Positions 1 through 8,991 of a stretch of 64,000 nucleotides of DNA are shown in pieces. The notes under the pieces are model-generated. The model was not told where the DNA came from. It searched no databases and worked only from the letters and a program-made list of their open reading frames with translations. Both the position numbers and the translations under genes were made by a program. The stretch comes from Tateyamaria sp. syn59 (GTDB taxonomy: Bacteria; Pseudomonadota; Alphaproteobacteria; Rhodobacterales; Rhodobacteraceae), in contig NZ_VCBA01000008.1 in assembly GCF_007995245.1 (NCBI RefSeq), positions 125,940 to 189,939 of the forward strand, in the 5' to 3' direction. Numbering within the stretch: position 1 is the first letter of the stretch; each line of letters opens with the position of its first letter.

Positions 1-549
1 GGTCAGGGCCGCCGGGATCATCTCTGTCGGGGCGTCCAGGAAATGCACACCGCAAGCGGCCAGCTTTTCCATATTGGCCGGATCAAAGATCAGCGAAAGC
101 GATCCGATTGGTGCATCCTCACCCAGAATTTCCGTGACTTTGCCGGTATTCACGCCAAGGCCAGTGGTGCCCCACATGTAGTTGATCGAATAGGCATTGT
201 CGGGGTCGTAGGTCGCAGTCCGTTCTTCGATCACGTCCCACATGTTTTCGAGGTTCGGCAGCTGCGATGTATCGAGCGGTTGAAAGACGCCCGCCGCGAT
301 CTGGCGTTGCAGGAACGTGCCGGTTGGCACCACGACGTCATAGCCGGACGACCCGGCCAGCATCTTGGTTTCCAGCACCTCGTTGCTGTCGAATACATCG
401 TAGATCAGATTGATGCCCGTCTCTTCCTCAAACTTGGTCAGCAACTCTTCATCGATGTAGTCGGACCAGTTGTAGACGCGCACATCTTCCGCAGCGGCAG
501 CACCCGCGAGGGCAATGGCTGCGACCGTGCTCAGCATAGTCGGTTTCAT
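1..549 (-). CDS. potF: PotF-like putrescine-binding protein, partial (C-terminus beyond left edge)
   Basis: The first 183 residues of a periplasmic polyamine-binding protein are present; the gene runs off the left edge. The N-terminus is a signal peptide (MKPTMLSTVAAIALAGAAAA) followed at once by the PotF hallmark VYNWSDYI. Further matches to PotF as remembered are FDSNEVLE, MLAGSSGYDVVVP, GVFQPLD, WGTTGLGVN and FLDAPTEM. In PotF these regions line the ligand pocket. The ATG at 549 is preceded by a purine-rich stretch. It is divergent from the aminotransferase at 700, so the 150-bp gap should hold promoters for both. Putrescine rather than spermidine is the likely ligand, from family resemblance only. 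Confidence 0.9.
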   Translation of the reverse strand, partial: MKPTMLSTVAAIALAGAAAAEDVRVYNWSDYIDEELLTKFEEETGINLIYDVFDSNEVLETKMLAGSSGYDVVVPTGTFLQRQIAAGVFQPLDTSQLPNLENMWDVIEERTATYDPDNAYSINYMWGTTGLGVNTGKVTEILGEDAPIGSLSLIFDPANMEKLAACGVHFLDAPTEMIPAALT

Positions 550-699
550 GATAAACTCCCCGTATCACGCCCGGTAACCCCGGGTCAGCATGTATGAAAA
601 CAAGTTTTGTCTCACGCGTCCAGCGGGATTGCACATGCCGCATTGACGGCGCAGGCGTTGCCCATATTCTCGGCACGTTGCTCTAGCCCCGAGGTGCCC

Positions 700-2097
700 A
701 TGCCCGCCATCACCAACCACCTGCCCACGTCAGAATTGCAAGCGCTGGACGCGGCCCACCACATGCACCCGTTCACGGCAGGCGGGGAACTGGCGGCCAA
801 AGGCGCGCGGGTGATCACGCGGGCCAAGGACGTGTTCCTGTACGACAGCGATGGGAACGAGATCCTCGACGGCATGGCGGGTCTGTGGTGCGTGAACATT
901 GGCTACGGGCGCAGTGAGTTGGCCGACGTGGCCGCACGGCAGATGCGCGAACTGCCCTACTACAACACCTTCTTTCAGACGACCCACGTGCCTGCCATTG
1001 CGCTGGCCCAAAAGATCGCGGAACTGGCGCCCGGTGATCTGAACCACGTCTTCTTTGCCGGGTCCGGGTCCGAAGCGAACGACACCAACCTGCGCATGGT
1101 CCGGACCTATTGGGCGCTCAAGGGCAAGCCGGACAAGCAGATCGTGATCAGCCGGAAGAACGCCTATCACGGCTCGTCCGTCGGATCGGGCAGCCTGGGC
1201 GGCATGACGGCCATGCACGCGCAAGGTGGTATGCCGATTCCGGGCATCGTCCATATCGACCAGCCGAACTGGTGGGCTGAAGGTGGCGATATGACGCCAG
1301 AGGAGTTTGGTGTTTCGCGCGCGAAACAACTGGAGGTTGCGATCCTGGAGCATGGTGAGGACAACATCGCTGCGTTCATCGCCGAACCGATCCAAGGTGC
1401 GGGCGGCGTAATCATCCCGCCCGAGACCTACTGGCCCGAAATCCAGCGCATCTGCGACAAATACGAGATCCTGCTGATTGCGGACGAGGTGATCTGTGGC
1501 TTTGGCCGAACCGGCAACTGGTTCGGCTCGCAAACCCTTGGAATCAAGCCGCACATCATGACCATCGCCAAGGGTCTGTCGTCCGGCTACCAGCCCATCG
1601 GCGGCTCCATCATCTGCGACGAAGTGGCAGAGGTCATCGGCTCAGGCGAGTTTAACCACGGCTACACGTACTCTGGCCATCCGGTCGCCGCGGCCGTCGC
1701 GCTGGAAAATCTGCGCATCCTCGAAGAAGAGAACGTGCTGGACCACGTTCGAAACGTTGCCATGCCCGCCCTGCACGAGATGTGGCATGGCCTCGCTGAC
1801 CACCCGCTTGTCGGCGAAACGACGATCACCGGCATGATGGGATCGCTCGCGCTCACCCCGCACAAAGACAACCGCGCCAAGTTCGCGATGGAGGCAGGAA
1901 CCGCCGGCTTCATGTGCCGCGAGCGTTGCTTTGCCAACAACTTGGTGATGCGGCACGTCTATGACCGCATGGTGATCTCGCCGCCTCTGATCATCACCCC
2001 CGACGAGATTGCGGAACTGGGCCGCCGCGCCCGGATGGCGCTGGACGAATGCTATGCCCAGTTGAAAGACGGCGACATGCTCACGCCCGCAGCGTGA
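700..2097 (+). CDS. class III aminotransferase, probably putrescine/polyamine:pyruvate transaminase (SpuC type)
   Basis: A 465-residue PLP-dependent fold-type I aminotransferase. Visible motifs are GMAGLWCVNIGYGR near the N-terminus, the phosphate-binding FAGSGSEAND, IADEVICGFGRTG with the Asp that contacts the PLP nitrogen, and IMTIAKGLSSGYQPIG with the Schiff-base Lys. The ATG at 700 is preferred over an upstream in-frame start at 607 because family members begin just before the HLPTSELQALD-like segment. Standing between a PotF-like gene and potA, it probably transaminates imported putrescine or a related diamine with pyruvate as acceptor. Related omega-transaminases (beta-alanine, taurine) cannot be excluded by motif alone. 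Confidence 0.9.
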   Translation: MPAITNHLPTSELQALDAAHHMHPFTAGGELAAKGARVITRAKDVFLYDSDGNEILDGMAGLWCVNIGYGRSELADVAARQMRELPYYNTFFQTTHVPAIALAQKIAELAPGDLNHVFFAGSGSEANDTNLRMVRTYWALKGKPDKQIVISRKNAYHGSSVGSGSLGGMTAMHAQGGMPIPGIVHIDQPNWWAEGGDMTPEEFGVSRAKQLEVAILEHGEDNIAAFIAEPIQGAGGVIIPPETYWPEIQRICDKYEILLIADEVICGFGRTGNWFGSQTLGIKPHIMTIAKGLSSGYQPIGGSIICDEVAEVIGSGEFNHGYTYSGHPVAAAVALENLRILEEENVLDHVRNVAMPALHEMWHGLADHPLVGETTITGMMGSLALTPHKDNRAKFAMEAGTAGFMCRERCFANNLVMRHVYDRMVISPPLIITPDEIAELGRRARMALDECYAQLKDGDMLTPAA

Positions 2098-2299
2098 GCC
2101 AATGTGCTTTGATTCCATGCGATTGCCGCCTGCAGTGCGCGGGCACATGACCTGAAAACGCACATCAATGCAGTGATTCCGACCGGATTGGGCTACCAAA
2201 TCCGCTTTTGTGTCATAGTTGGTTGCAATGCGCGGGCGGCCCCGGTTTAGTTTGCGCAAAGCGGCGGCGTCAGATCGCCACAAGAACGGGGAGCCAAGT

Positions 2300-3400
2300 T
2301 TGGCCAACACTGCGACCGACCAGGCGTTCGTCGAATTCGAACGCGTGCAGAAAAGTTATGATGGCGAGATCCTCGTCGTCAAAGATCTCAACCTCTCCAT
2401 GCCCAAGGGCGAGTTCCTGACGATGCTCGGGCCGTCCGGGTCCGGCAAGACGACCTGCCTGATGATGCTCGCGGGGTTTGAGACGGCCACCCACGGCGAG
2501 ATCAAGTTGGACGGTCGCCCGATCAACAATATCCCGCCGCACAAGCGCGGCATTGGGATGGTGTTTCAGAACTACGCGCTATTCCCGCACATGACGGTGG
2601 CTGAAAACCTGAGCTTTCCGCTGGAAGTGCGCAAGGTCGGAAAGTCCGAGCGCGAGGAAAAGATCATGCGCGCTCTGGGTATGGTGCAGATGCAGGATTT
2701 CGCAGGGCGCCGTCCGGCGCAACTGTCCGGCGGGCAGCAGCAGCGGATCGCGCTGGCCCGCGCGCTGGTGTTTGAACCGGAACTGGTGCTGATGGACGAA
2801 CCGCTGGGCGCGCTCGACAAGCAACTGCGCGAGACCCTGCAATTCGAGATCACACGGCTGGCCCACGATCTGGGCATCACGACCGTCTACGTGACCCACG
2901 ACCAAACCGAAGCGCTGACCATGTCGGATCGGGTTGCCGTATTTGACGACGGTCGGATCCAGCAATTGGCCCCGCCGGATCAGCTGTATGAAGAGCCCGA
3001 AAACAGTTTCGTTGCGCAGTTCATCGGTGAAAACAACACGCTGATGGGCAAGATCAGCAAGATCACTGGCGACCAGTGCGAGGTCACGCTCGACGATGGC
3101 GAAATCATCGACGCAAAGCCCGTGAACGTCACCGAAGTCGGTCAACGCACCCGCGTTTCCATCCGCCCCGAACGGGTCGAGATGAACAAGGAACGACTCA
3201 GCCCGGATGCCCACACGCTCAAGGCAGAGGTGCTGGAATTTATATATATGGGCGACATCTTCCGCACGCGCCTGCGCGTCGCCGGAAACGATGATTTCGT
3301 CATCAAAACACGCAACGCCCCGGATCAGGTCCGCCTGACACCGGGCACCCAGATCGACATCGGGTGGTTGCCACAGGATTGCCGGGCGCTGGACGCCTGA
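2300..3400 (+). CDS. potA: polyamine ABC transporter ATP-binding protein PotA
   Basis: ATPase subunit energising polyamine import. Walker A GPSGSGKT (about residues 44-51), ABC signature LSGGQQQRIALARAL, Walker B LVLMDEPLGALD and the switch His in THDQTEA are intact. A C-terminal TOBE-like regulatory domain follows (PERVEMN, VLEFIYMGD). A TTG at 2300 is chosen as start because GGGGAG lies about 8 nt upstream and the product then begins like other PotA proteins. An ATG-initiated version from 2228 or 2219 adds an atypical Arg-rich tail. Downstream genes supply the binding protein and two permeases. Confidence 0.9.
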   Translation: MANTATDQAFVEFERVQKSYDGEILVVKDLNLSMPKGEFLTMLGPSGSGKTTCLMMLAGFETATHGEIKLDGRPINNIPPHKRGIGMVFQNYALFPHMTVAENLSFPLEVRKVGKSEREEKIMRALGMVQMQDFAGRRPAQLSGGQQQRIALARALVFEPELVLMDEPLGALDKQLRETLQFEITRLAHDLGITTVYVTHDQTEALTMSDRVAVFDDGRIQQLAPPDQLYEEPENSFVAQFIGENNTLMGKISKITGDQCEVTLDDGEIIDAKPVNVTEVGQRTRVSIRPERVEMNKERLSPDAHTLKAEVLEFIYMGDIFRTRLRVAGNDDFVIKTRNAPDQVRLTPGTQIDIGWLPQDCRALDA

Positions 3401-3482
3401 GCATGGGGAAGAAGGTTTGGGCTGCGCCCGTGGTCCGACCTTCGCGACAATTCAAACGGGCGTTAACAATGGGAGTAAGTTC

Positions 3483-4589
3483 ATGAAACTCACCAAGACC
3501 CTACTTGCCACAACGGCTTTGACGGTCGCCACCGGCACCGCATTCGCCGATGATATGGCCAACGACATGACCCTTGTCAGCTGGGGCGGTGCCTACCAGA
3601 ACAGCCAGCAAAAGGCCTATGTTGAGCCCTACCTGGAAATGAACCCCGGCGTCACTGCCGTTTGGGACGAAAGCTCGGCCGAGGCCGTGGCGAAACTGCG
3701 CGCTATGAACGAAGCCGGCAGCATCACATGGGACGTCGTTGACGTTGTGGCCGCTGACGCGATCCGCCTGTGCGACGAAGGTCTGGCGCTGGAGATCGAC
3801 CCGGACGAGGATTTGGCCGCGGCCCCCGACGGCACATCGGCAACGGACGACTTCGGTGACCTGCTGGTCAGCGACTGCTTTATCCCGCAGATCGTGTACT
3901 CGACCACCTTCGGCTACCGCACGGACCTGGTTGGCGACACCCCTCCGACAGAGGTCTGCGCGGTCTTCGACACCGAGACCTATCCCGGCAAGCGGTCGCT
4001 TGAAAAGCGTCCGATCAACAACATGGAATGGGCGCTGCTCTGTGACGGCGTGGCCAAGGACGACGTTTATGACGTGCTGGCGACCGACGAAGGTCAGCAA
4101 CAGGCGCTGGACAAGCTCGCCACCATCAAGGACGACGTGATCTGGTGGTCCGCCGGTGCCGACACTCCGCAACTGCTGGCCGATGGCGAAGTGATCATGG
4201 GCTCGACCTATAACGGTCGTCTGTTCGCCGCGATCGAAGAGCAGGACCAGCCTATCGGCATGCTCTGGGACGCGCAGGTGTTCGACCTTGACGGTTGGAT
4301 CATCCCTGCCGGTCTGAGCCCCGAACGCGAAGCACGTGCGCGTGACTTCATCAAGTTCGCGACCGACACGCAGCGTCTGGCAGATCAGGCCAAGTACATC
4401 TCGTACGGTCCTGCCCGCGCATCGTCTGCCCCGCTGGTGGGTCAGCACGCGGAACTGGGCATCGACATGGCGCCACATATGCCGACCGACCCGGACAACG
4501 CCGCGAACACGTTCCTCTATAACTACGAGTTCTGGGCGGACTACCGCGACGACATCGACGCCAAATTCCAGGCGTGGCTGGCGCAATAA
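3483..4589 (+). CDS. extracellular solute-binding protein of the Pot operon (PotD/PotF family)
   Basis: A 368-residue periplasmic binding protein with a clear Sec signal peptide (MKLTKTLLATTALTVATGTAFA, cleavage before DDMAN). The mature protein starts with TLVSWGGAYQ, typical of family 1/PotD-like binding proteins. Later landmarks are VYSTTFGYRTD, KRPINNMEWAL and GSTYNGRLFAAI. It differs clearly from the PotF-like protein at the left edge, so the locus has two binding proteins. It follows potA by 82 bp and is followed by a strong stem-loop at 4637-4659. The ligand is probably a polyamine or related cationic compound; specificity is inferred from neighbours. Confidence 0.88.
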   Translation: MKLTKTLLATTALTVATGTAFADDMANDMTLVSWGGAYQNSQQKAYVEPYLEMNPGVTAVWDESSAEAVAKLRAMNEAGSITWDVVDVVAADAIRLCDEGLALEIDPDEDLAAAPDGTSATDDFGDLLVSDCFIPQIVYSTTFGYRTDLVGDTPPTEVCAVFDTETYPGKRSLEKRPINNMEWALLCDGVAKDDVYDVLATDEGQQQALDKLATIKDDVIWWSAGADTPQLLADGEVIMGSTYNGRLFAAIEEQDQPIGMLWDAQVFDLDGWIIPAGLSPEREARARDFIKFATDTQRLADQAKYISYGPARASSAPLVGQHAELGIDMAPHMPTDPDNAANTFLYNYEFWADYRDDIDAKFQAWLAQ

Positions 4590-4636
4590 GCCACGGTTTG
4601 GCGGACGACACGTCCGCCTTACTGCACACAAATCGT

Positions 4637-4659
4637 AAGGCGGGGGTGTCCCCCGCCTT
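4637..4659 (+). promoter_or_regulatory. intercistronic perfect stem-loop in the pot operon
   Basis: AAGGCGGGGG and CCCCCGCCTT form a perfect 10-bp stem closed by a TGT loop. No U-run follows, so it is not a classical terminator. It sits between the binding-protein gene and the DUF1330/permease genes. Hairpins in this position often stabilise the upstream message so that the binding protein is made in excess over the permeases; that role is inferred. Confidence 0.7.
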
Positions 4660-4679
4660 GCTCACCAGGGGGAACGAGA

Positions 4680-4967
4680 ATGCCAAAAGGCTACATCATC
4701 GGCCACATTACCGTGAACGACCCGGAGGCGTACAAGGAGTACGTCGAAAAGGACACGCCGATCCTGCTGTCCCACGGCGCTGTGCCACTGGTCCGCGGCG
4801 GCGACGCCCAGTCGATGGAAGGGCCGGAGTTTTCCCGCCACGTCGTCTTTGAATTCCCGACCTACGAGGCCGCTTTGGCAGCCTATAACGACCCCGAATA
4901 CCAAGAGGTCATGAAGATCCGCCACCGCACCGCGACCTCCATGATCGTAGTCGCGAAAGGGGCCTGA
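4680..4967 (+). CDS. DUF1330 domain protein
   Basis: A 95-residue single-domain protein of the ferredoxin-like dimeric alpha/beta-barrel type. It begins KGYIIGHITVNDPEAYKEY, the usual opening of DUF1330 proteins, and keeps the conserved middle VVFEFPTYEAALAAYNDPEYQ. It has no signal peptide or membrane segment, so it is cytosolic. It lies inside the pot operon, 3 bp before the PotB-like start and just after an intercistronic hairpin. The family has no settled biochemical role. Its position suggests a link to metabolism of the imported substrate. Confidence 0.85.
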   Translation: MPKGYIIGHITVNDPEAYKEYVEKDTPILLSHGAVPLVRGGDAQSMEGPEFSRHVVFEFPTYEAALAAYNDPEYQEVMKIRHRTATSMIVVAKGA

Positions 4968-4970
4968 CCC

Positions 4971-6608
4971 ATGGCCGAGGTTATGCAAGCCGCTGATGGC
5001 ACGCCGCTGAAACGCAGCCTCGCCCGCGCCCTGCGGCGCCAGAAAATGCGCGCGCTGGCCCTGATCGCGCCGCTTCTGCTCTTTGTGCTCATCACCTTCA
5101 TCGTGCCCATTGCCTCGATGCTGTTCCGATCGGTCGAGAATGACATTGTCGCCAACACGCTTCCCTACACGGTCGAGGCGCTGGCGGATTGGGATGCGAC
5201 AGGCACCGACCTGCCGCCCGCACCGGTGTATGAGGCGATGTTTTACGACATGTTCCTCGCCTCGGAAGCCAAGCGGCATACCCGGCTTGGCACCCGGCTG
5301 AATTACGAGACAACCGGCATGTCATCCCTGTTCCGCCAATCGGGGCGCAACATGGATGATATTGCTGATCTGTCCTATGAACCGCTCGAAGACCTGGATG
5401 ACGCATGGGACGACGGCGAAACCTGGTACGCGCTGTTCAACACGCGTGGCGTGTCCGACACCACGCTGTTGGATGACCAACGTAAACGGGTTGCACGCCT
5501 GTCCGGCGCCGCGGCGGATGCAGAGATCAACTTTGCACCGGACGCAGAGGTGTCTGCCTTGCTCCCGCTGGCGGCACGCGAATACACGGCCTGGGCCGTT
5601 TTTGTCGCGACCCAGAACAATCGCGACCCCGCCGAACGTGATCCATGGGAATCGGTGGCACCTGCCCTCGTCACCGACCTGCAGCGCGCCGATCTCTCTG
5701 GCTATGTTGGACCGGCTGCCGACATGTTGCGCGCGGCCCAGCAGGCGAACCTGCCTGTCCCCGATTTCACGCAGGAATTCGGCGCTATGGACGAAGACTG
5801 GGCCTCGCTTGAGCCCTGGCAAACCATTCAGACGCATTCAGGCACGTATACGTCCGGCTATTTCCTGAACGCAATCGACGCCCAAAAAACACCGGATGGT
5901 GTCGCCTGGCAGCCTGAAGAAAAGCAGATCCTTCTGACGCTTTTTGGTCGGACGATCTGGATGTCGCTGCTGATCACCTTTTCCTGTATCGCACTTGGCT
6001 ATCCCATCGCGTGGCTTCTGGCGAACCTGCCGATGCGTCAAGCCAACGTGCTGCTGATCCTCGTCCTCTTGCCCTTCTGGACGTCACTGCTGGTGCGCAC
6101 ATCCGCGTGGAAGGTCATGCTGCAGCAGCAGGGGGTGATCAACGATGTGCTGGTCTGGATCGGTCTTGTGGCTGATGACGGGCGGCTGATCATGATCAAC
6201 AACCAGTTCGGCACCATTGTCGCCATGACGCATATCCTGCTGCCGTTCATGATCCTGCCGATGTATTCGGTGATGCAGACCATTCCGCCCAGCTACCTGC
6301 GCGCTGCGAAATCATTGGGCGCCACCAACTGGACCGCCTTCTGGCGCGTCTACTTCCCGCAATCGGTGCCCGGCATCGGCGCGGGCAGTATCCTCGTCTT
6401 CATCCTGTCCATCGGCTACTACATCACACCCGAGATTGTGGGCGGCACCAAAGGCGTCTTCATCTCGAACCGGATCGCCTTCCATATCTCGTCATCACTC
6501 AACTGGGGACTGGCGGCCGCGCTTGGTACCATCCTGCTGGCGGCGGTGCTGGTGCTCTATTGGGCCTATGACAAGATCGTGGGCATCGACAACGTGAAGC
6601 TGGGGTAA
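4971..6608 (+). CDS. potB: PotB-like ABC permease with large extracytoplasmic insertion
   Basis: A 545-residue inner-membrane permease, roughly twice the usual PotB length. TM1 lies at about residues 28-50. About 270 hydrophilic residues follow (roughly 51-320), probably periplasmic, and then the remaining five TM segments from about residue 325. The EAA cytoplasmic loop that contacts the ATPase is present (AAKSLGATNWTAFWRVYFP). The insertion is rich in Asp, Glu and Ala and shows no domain I recognise. The gene starts 3 bp after the DUF1330 gene and ends 6 bp before potC. Function as a polyamine permease is supported by both neighbours; the role of the insertion is unknown. Confidence 0.88.
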   Translation: MAEVMQAADGTPLKRSLARALRRQKMRALALIAPLLLFVLITFIVPIASMLFRSVENDIVANTLPYTVEALADWDATGTDLPPAPVYEAMFYDMFLASEAKRHTRLGTRLNYETTGMSSLFRQSGRNMDDIADLSYEPLEDLDDAWDDGETWYALFNTRGVSDTTLLDDQRKRVARLSGAAADAEINFAPDAEVSALLPLAAREYTAWAVFVATQNNRDPAERDPWESVAPALVTDLQRADLSGYVGPAADMLRAAQQANLPVPDFTQEFGAMDEDWASLEPWQTIQTHSGTYTSGYFLNAIDAQKTPDGVAWQPEEKQILLTLFGRTIWMSLLITFSCIALGYPIAWLLANLPMRQANVLLILVLLPFWTSLLVRTSAWKVMLQQQGVINDVLVWIGLVADDGRLIMINNQFGTIVAMTHILLPFMILPMYSVMQTIPPSYLRAAKSLGATNWTAFWRVYFPQSVPGIGAGSILVFILSIGYYITPEIVGGTKGVFISNRIAFHISSSLNWGLAAALGTILLAAVLVLYWAYDKIVGIDNVKLG

Positions 6609-6614
6609 TCGACC

Positions 6615-7499
6615 ATGGGCCTTCCTCCATATGCCACGCTGGGACAGCGCATCTGGTACTACAGTTTCCGGGTGATCTGCGGGCTGATCTTCTTCTTCCT
6701 CGTGGCACCCATCGTCGTGGTCATGCCGCTCAGCTTCAACGCGCAGGACTTCTTCACCTTCACGCCAGAGATGCTGCGGCTGGACCCCGAGGGGTACTCG
6801 CTCAAGCACTACCGCGACTTCTTTACCAACCCGCAATGGCAACTGGCGCTGAAGAACTCACTGATCATCGCCCCTCTGGCAACGATTATCTCGGTCACCC
6901 TCGGCACGCTCGCAGCCATCGGCCTGAGCCAAAGCCACGTGCCGTTCAAAGGGGCGATCATGGCCATCCTGATCTCGCCCATGATCGTGCCCCTGATCAT
7001 CTCTGCGACGGGCATGTTCTTTTTCTACGCGCAACTCGGCAATTGGATGGAGGGCACGCTTGGCCTCGACAAGGGGTTCGTGGGCTATGTCAAAGTCATC
7101 CTCGCGCACGCGGTGCTGGGAATCCCCTTCGTCATCATCACTGTCACCGCCACGCTGGTGGGCTTCGACCGCTCCCTGACACGTGCAGCCGCCAACATGG
7201 GTGCAGGGCCGGTGACGACATTCTTCCGCGTGCAGATGCCTCTGATCCTGCCCGGCGTGATCTCGGGTGGCCTCTTCGCCTTCATCACATCCTTTGACGA
7301 GGTAGTGGTGGTGCTCTTCGTCGGCTCCGCAAGCCAGAAAACGCTGCCGTGGCAAATGTTCATCGGCCTGCGTGAACAAATCAGCCCGACGATCCTCGCC
7401 GTGGCGACCATCCTCGTTGTGATCTCAATCGCGCTGCTCACCACCGTCGAACTGCTCCGCCGTCGCAGTGAACGGCTCAGGGGCATGTCGCCCGGCTGA
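6615..7499 (+). CDS. potC: PotC-like ABC permease
   Basis: A 294-residue six-TM inner-membrane permease. TM1 is at about residues 19-41 (VICGLIFFFLVAPIVVVMPL). The EAA loop is RAAANMGAGPVTTFFRVQMP, followed by GVISGGLFAFITSFDEVVV as in PotC proteins. It starts 6 bp after potB and is the last gene of the operon. It pairs with the PotB-like protein to form the transmembrane channel driven by PotA. A G-rich hairpin repeat lies immediately downstream. Confidence 0.9.
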   Translation: MGLPPYATLGQRIWYYSFRVICGLIFFFLVAPIVVVMPLSFNAQDFFTFTPEMLRLDPEGYSLKHYRDFFTNPQWQLALKNSLIIAPLATIISVTLGTLAAIGLSQSHVPFKGAIMAILISPMIVPLIISATGMFFFYAQLGNWMEGTLGLDKGFVGYVKVILAHAVLGIPFVIITVTATLVGFDRSLTRAAANMGAGPVTTFFRVQMPLILPGVISGGLFAFITSFDEVVVVLFVGSASQKTLPWQMFIGLREQISPTILAVATILVVISIALLTTVELLRRRSERLRGMSPG

Positions 7500-7500
7500 C

Positions 7501-7556
7501 CCTTTCTTCTGTCTGAAGATACTTCGGAGGAGTCCTCAGGACGGGGGCAGAGCCCC
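7501..7556. repeat. G-rich intergenic repeat, copy 1
   Basis: It lies between the convergent potC and transglycosylase genes. The sequence runs from a CTTTCTTCTG-like box through CTTCGGAGGA to a GGGGCAGAGCCCC hairpin. It resembles two other intergenic stretches at 39881-39931 and 51771-51811, all in the same orientation. On the minus strand the hairpin comes first, which would suit a terminator for leftward transcription. Confidence 0.55.
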
Positions 7557-7588
7557 ATAAAAAATGTCGTCGCGCAGCGGCCTTTGGA

Positions 7589-8920
7589 TCAGCGTAACCT
7601 GTTCAGCAGTCCAAGCGACGCATATCCATCGGCCGCCAACCCTTGCGACTGCTGAAACGCACGTACCGCATCCAGCGTCTTGGGCCCAATCCGACCATCA
7701 ATGCCTTGCGTGCTGAACCCTGCCGCCGTCAACCGACGCTGCATCTCCTTGCGTTCGGAATACGTCAGCGCCCGATCCCCGCGCGGCCAATCGCCACGAA
7801 ACGGCTGCGCGCCGCCGATCCGGTCGCTCAGATGGCCAATGCCGATCACGTAGGCATCGGCACTGTTGTAGCGCTCGATCACTCCGAAATTGTCAAAGAT
7901 CATCAGAGCCACGCCTTGCCCACCGGCAGGCAGCAGAATGGCGGCCGGGCCGTGATCGCGCACGGGCTTTCCGTTCACTCCGACAACGCCCAAACGCGCC
8001 CACTCCGCCGGGCTGCGCGTGTTCTTGCGATTGGCTGAAGCGTAGTTGAAATTGTCGGGCAGGGTCACCTCGACACCCCAAGGCTGCCCCTTGGTCCAAC
8101 CAAACCTGGCCAGATAGGCAGCGGTCGAGGCGAGGGCATCCGTCGGATCGTCTGACCAGATGTCACGCTTTCCATTCCCGGTGAAGTCGACCGCATGCTC
8201 AAGATAAGAGGTCGGCATGAACTGCGTATGCCCCATCGCGCCGGCCCATGATCCTGTCATGTTTCGAGGCGATGTGTCGCCGCTTTGCAGGATGGTCAGG
8301 GCCGCGATCAGCTGTGCCTCGAAAAACGCGCCGCGCCGTCCGTCATAGGCCAGCGTGGCCAGGCTGCGGATCACGTCATTGCTGCCGCGCACGGCACCGA
8401 AGGCGCTTTCAAGACCCCAGACGGCGACCACGACTTCCTTTTCCACGCCGTAGCGCGCCTCGATCGCGTCGAGCGTGGTGGCATGCTCGCGCAGCGCCGC
8501 CTTACCGTTGCGCACGCGGCTGTCGGACACGGCGCTGTCCAGATAATCCCATATCGTCTTGGTAAATTCAGATTGGTTGCGGTCCCGCTTGATCACGTCG
8601 GGATCGTAGCGCACACCAGCAAAGGCGCGATCAAAGACGGCACCGCTGATCCCCTGATTGCTTGCGCGCGCACGAAACCCGCTGATCCAATCCTGAAAAC
8701 CGGCATCCGCCGCAGCCTGCTCGGCCAACGCGACGGGGCGCGCCTGTGGTCTTGCCACGGACGGTTGCGCAATCACGACCGGATCAAGCGATTGCGCCCG
8801 ACTGACCGTGTCAGCAACCGGCCTGACCTCTGGCCTGATGGACGACGGCGCGGGTTGCGCCAGTGCCGAACCAAAAACGAAAATGGCGCTGCCCGCGCCC
8901 AGGGTGATTGCCCACCGCAT
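7589..8920 (-). CDS. lytic murein transglycosylase (MltB family) with peptidoglycan-binding domain
   Basis: A 443-residue exported enzyme that cleaves glycan strands of peptidoglycan to 1,6-anhydro products. A signal peptide ends at about ALAQP. The SLT_2 catalytic domain (about residues 75-370) contains the catalytic Glu in VWGLESAFGAVRG and the conserved GSWAGAMGHTQFMP and YLARFGW. A C-terminal PG_binding_1 domain (about 385-443) has the usual GIDGRIGPKTLDAVRAFQ. The ATG at 8920 is chosen because it gives a proper signal peptide; an upstream start would add a Lys-rich tail. Confidence 0.93.
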   Translation of the reverse strand: MRWAITLGAGSAIFVFGSALAQPAPSSIRPEVRPVADTVSRAQSLDPVVIAQPSVARPQARPVALAEQAAADAGFQDWISGFRARASNQGISGAVFDRAFAGVRYDPDVIKRDRNQSEFTKTIWDYLDSAVSDSRVRNGKAALREHATTLDAIEARYGVEKEVVVAVWGLESAFGAVRGSNDVIRSLATLAYDGRRGAFFEAQLIAALTILQSGDTSPRNMTGSWAGAMGHTQFMPTSYLEHAVDFTGNGKRDIWSDDPTDALASTAAYLARFGWTKGQPWGVEVTLPDNFNYASANRKNTRSPAEWARLGVVGVNGKPVRDHGPAAILLPAGGQGVALMIFDNFGVIERYNSADAYVIGIGHLSDRIGGAQPFRGDWPRGDRALTYSERKEMQRRLTAAGFSTQGIDGRIGPKTLDAVRAFQQSQGLAADGYASLGLLNRLR

Positions 8921-8991
8921 GTTTTGCCTCTTTTTGTCGCCTGCTTTCTTTTGTTTCCAATGTAGCGACAATACCGATTCCGGCAAAGGGA

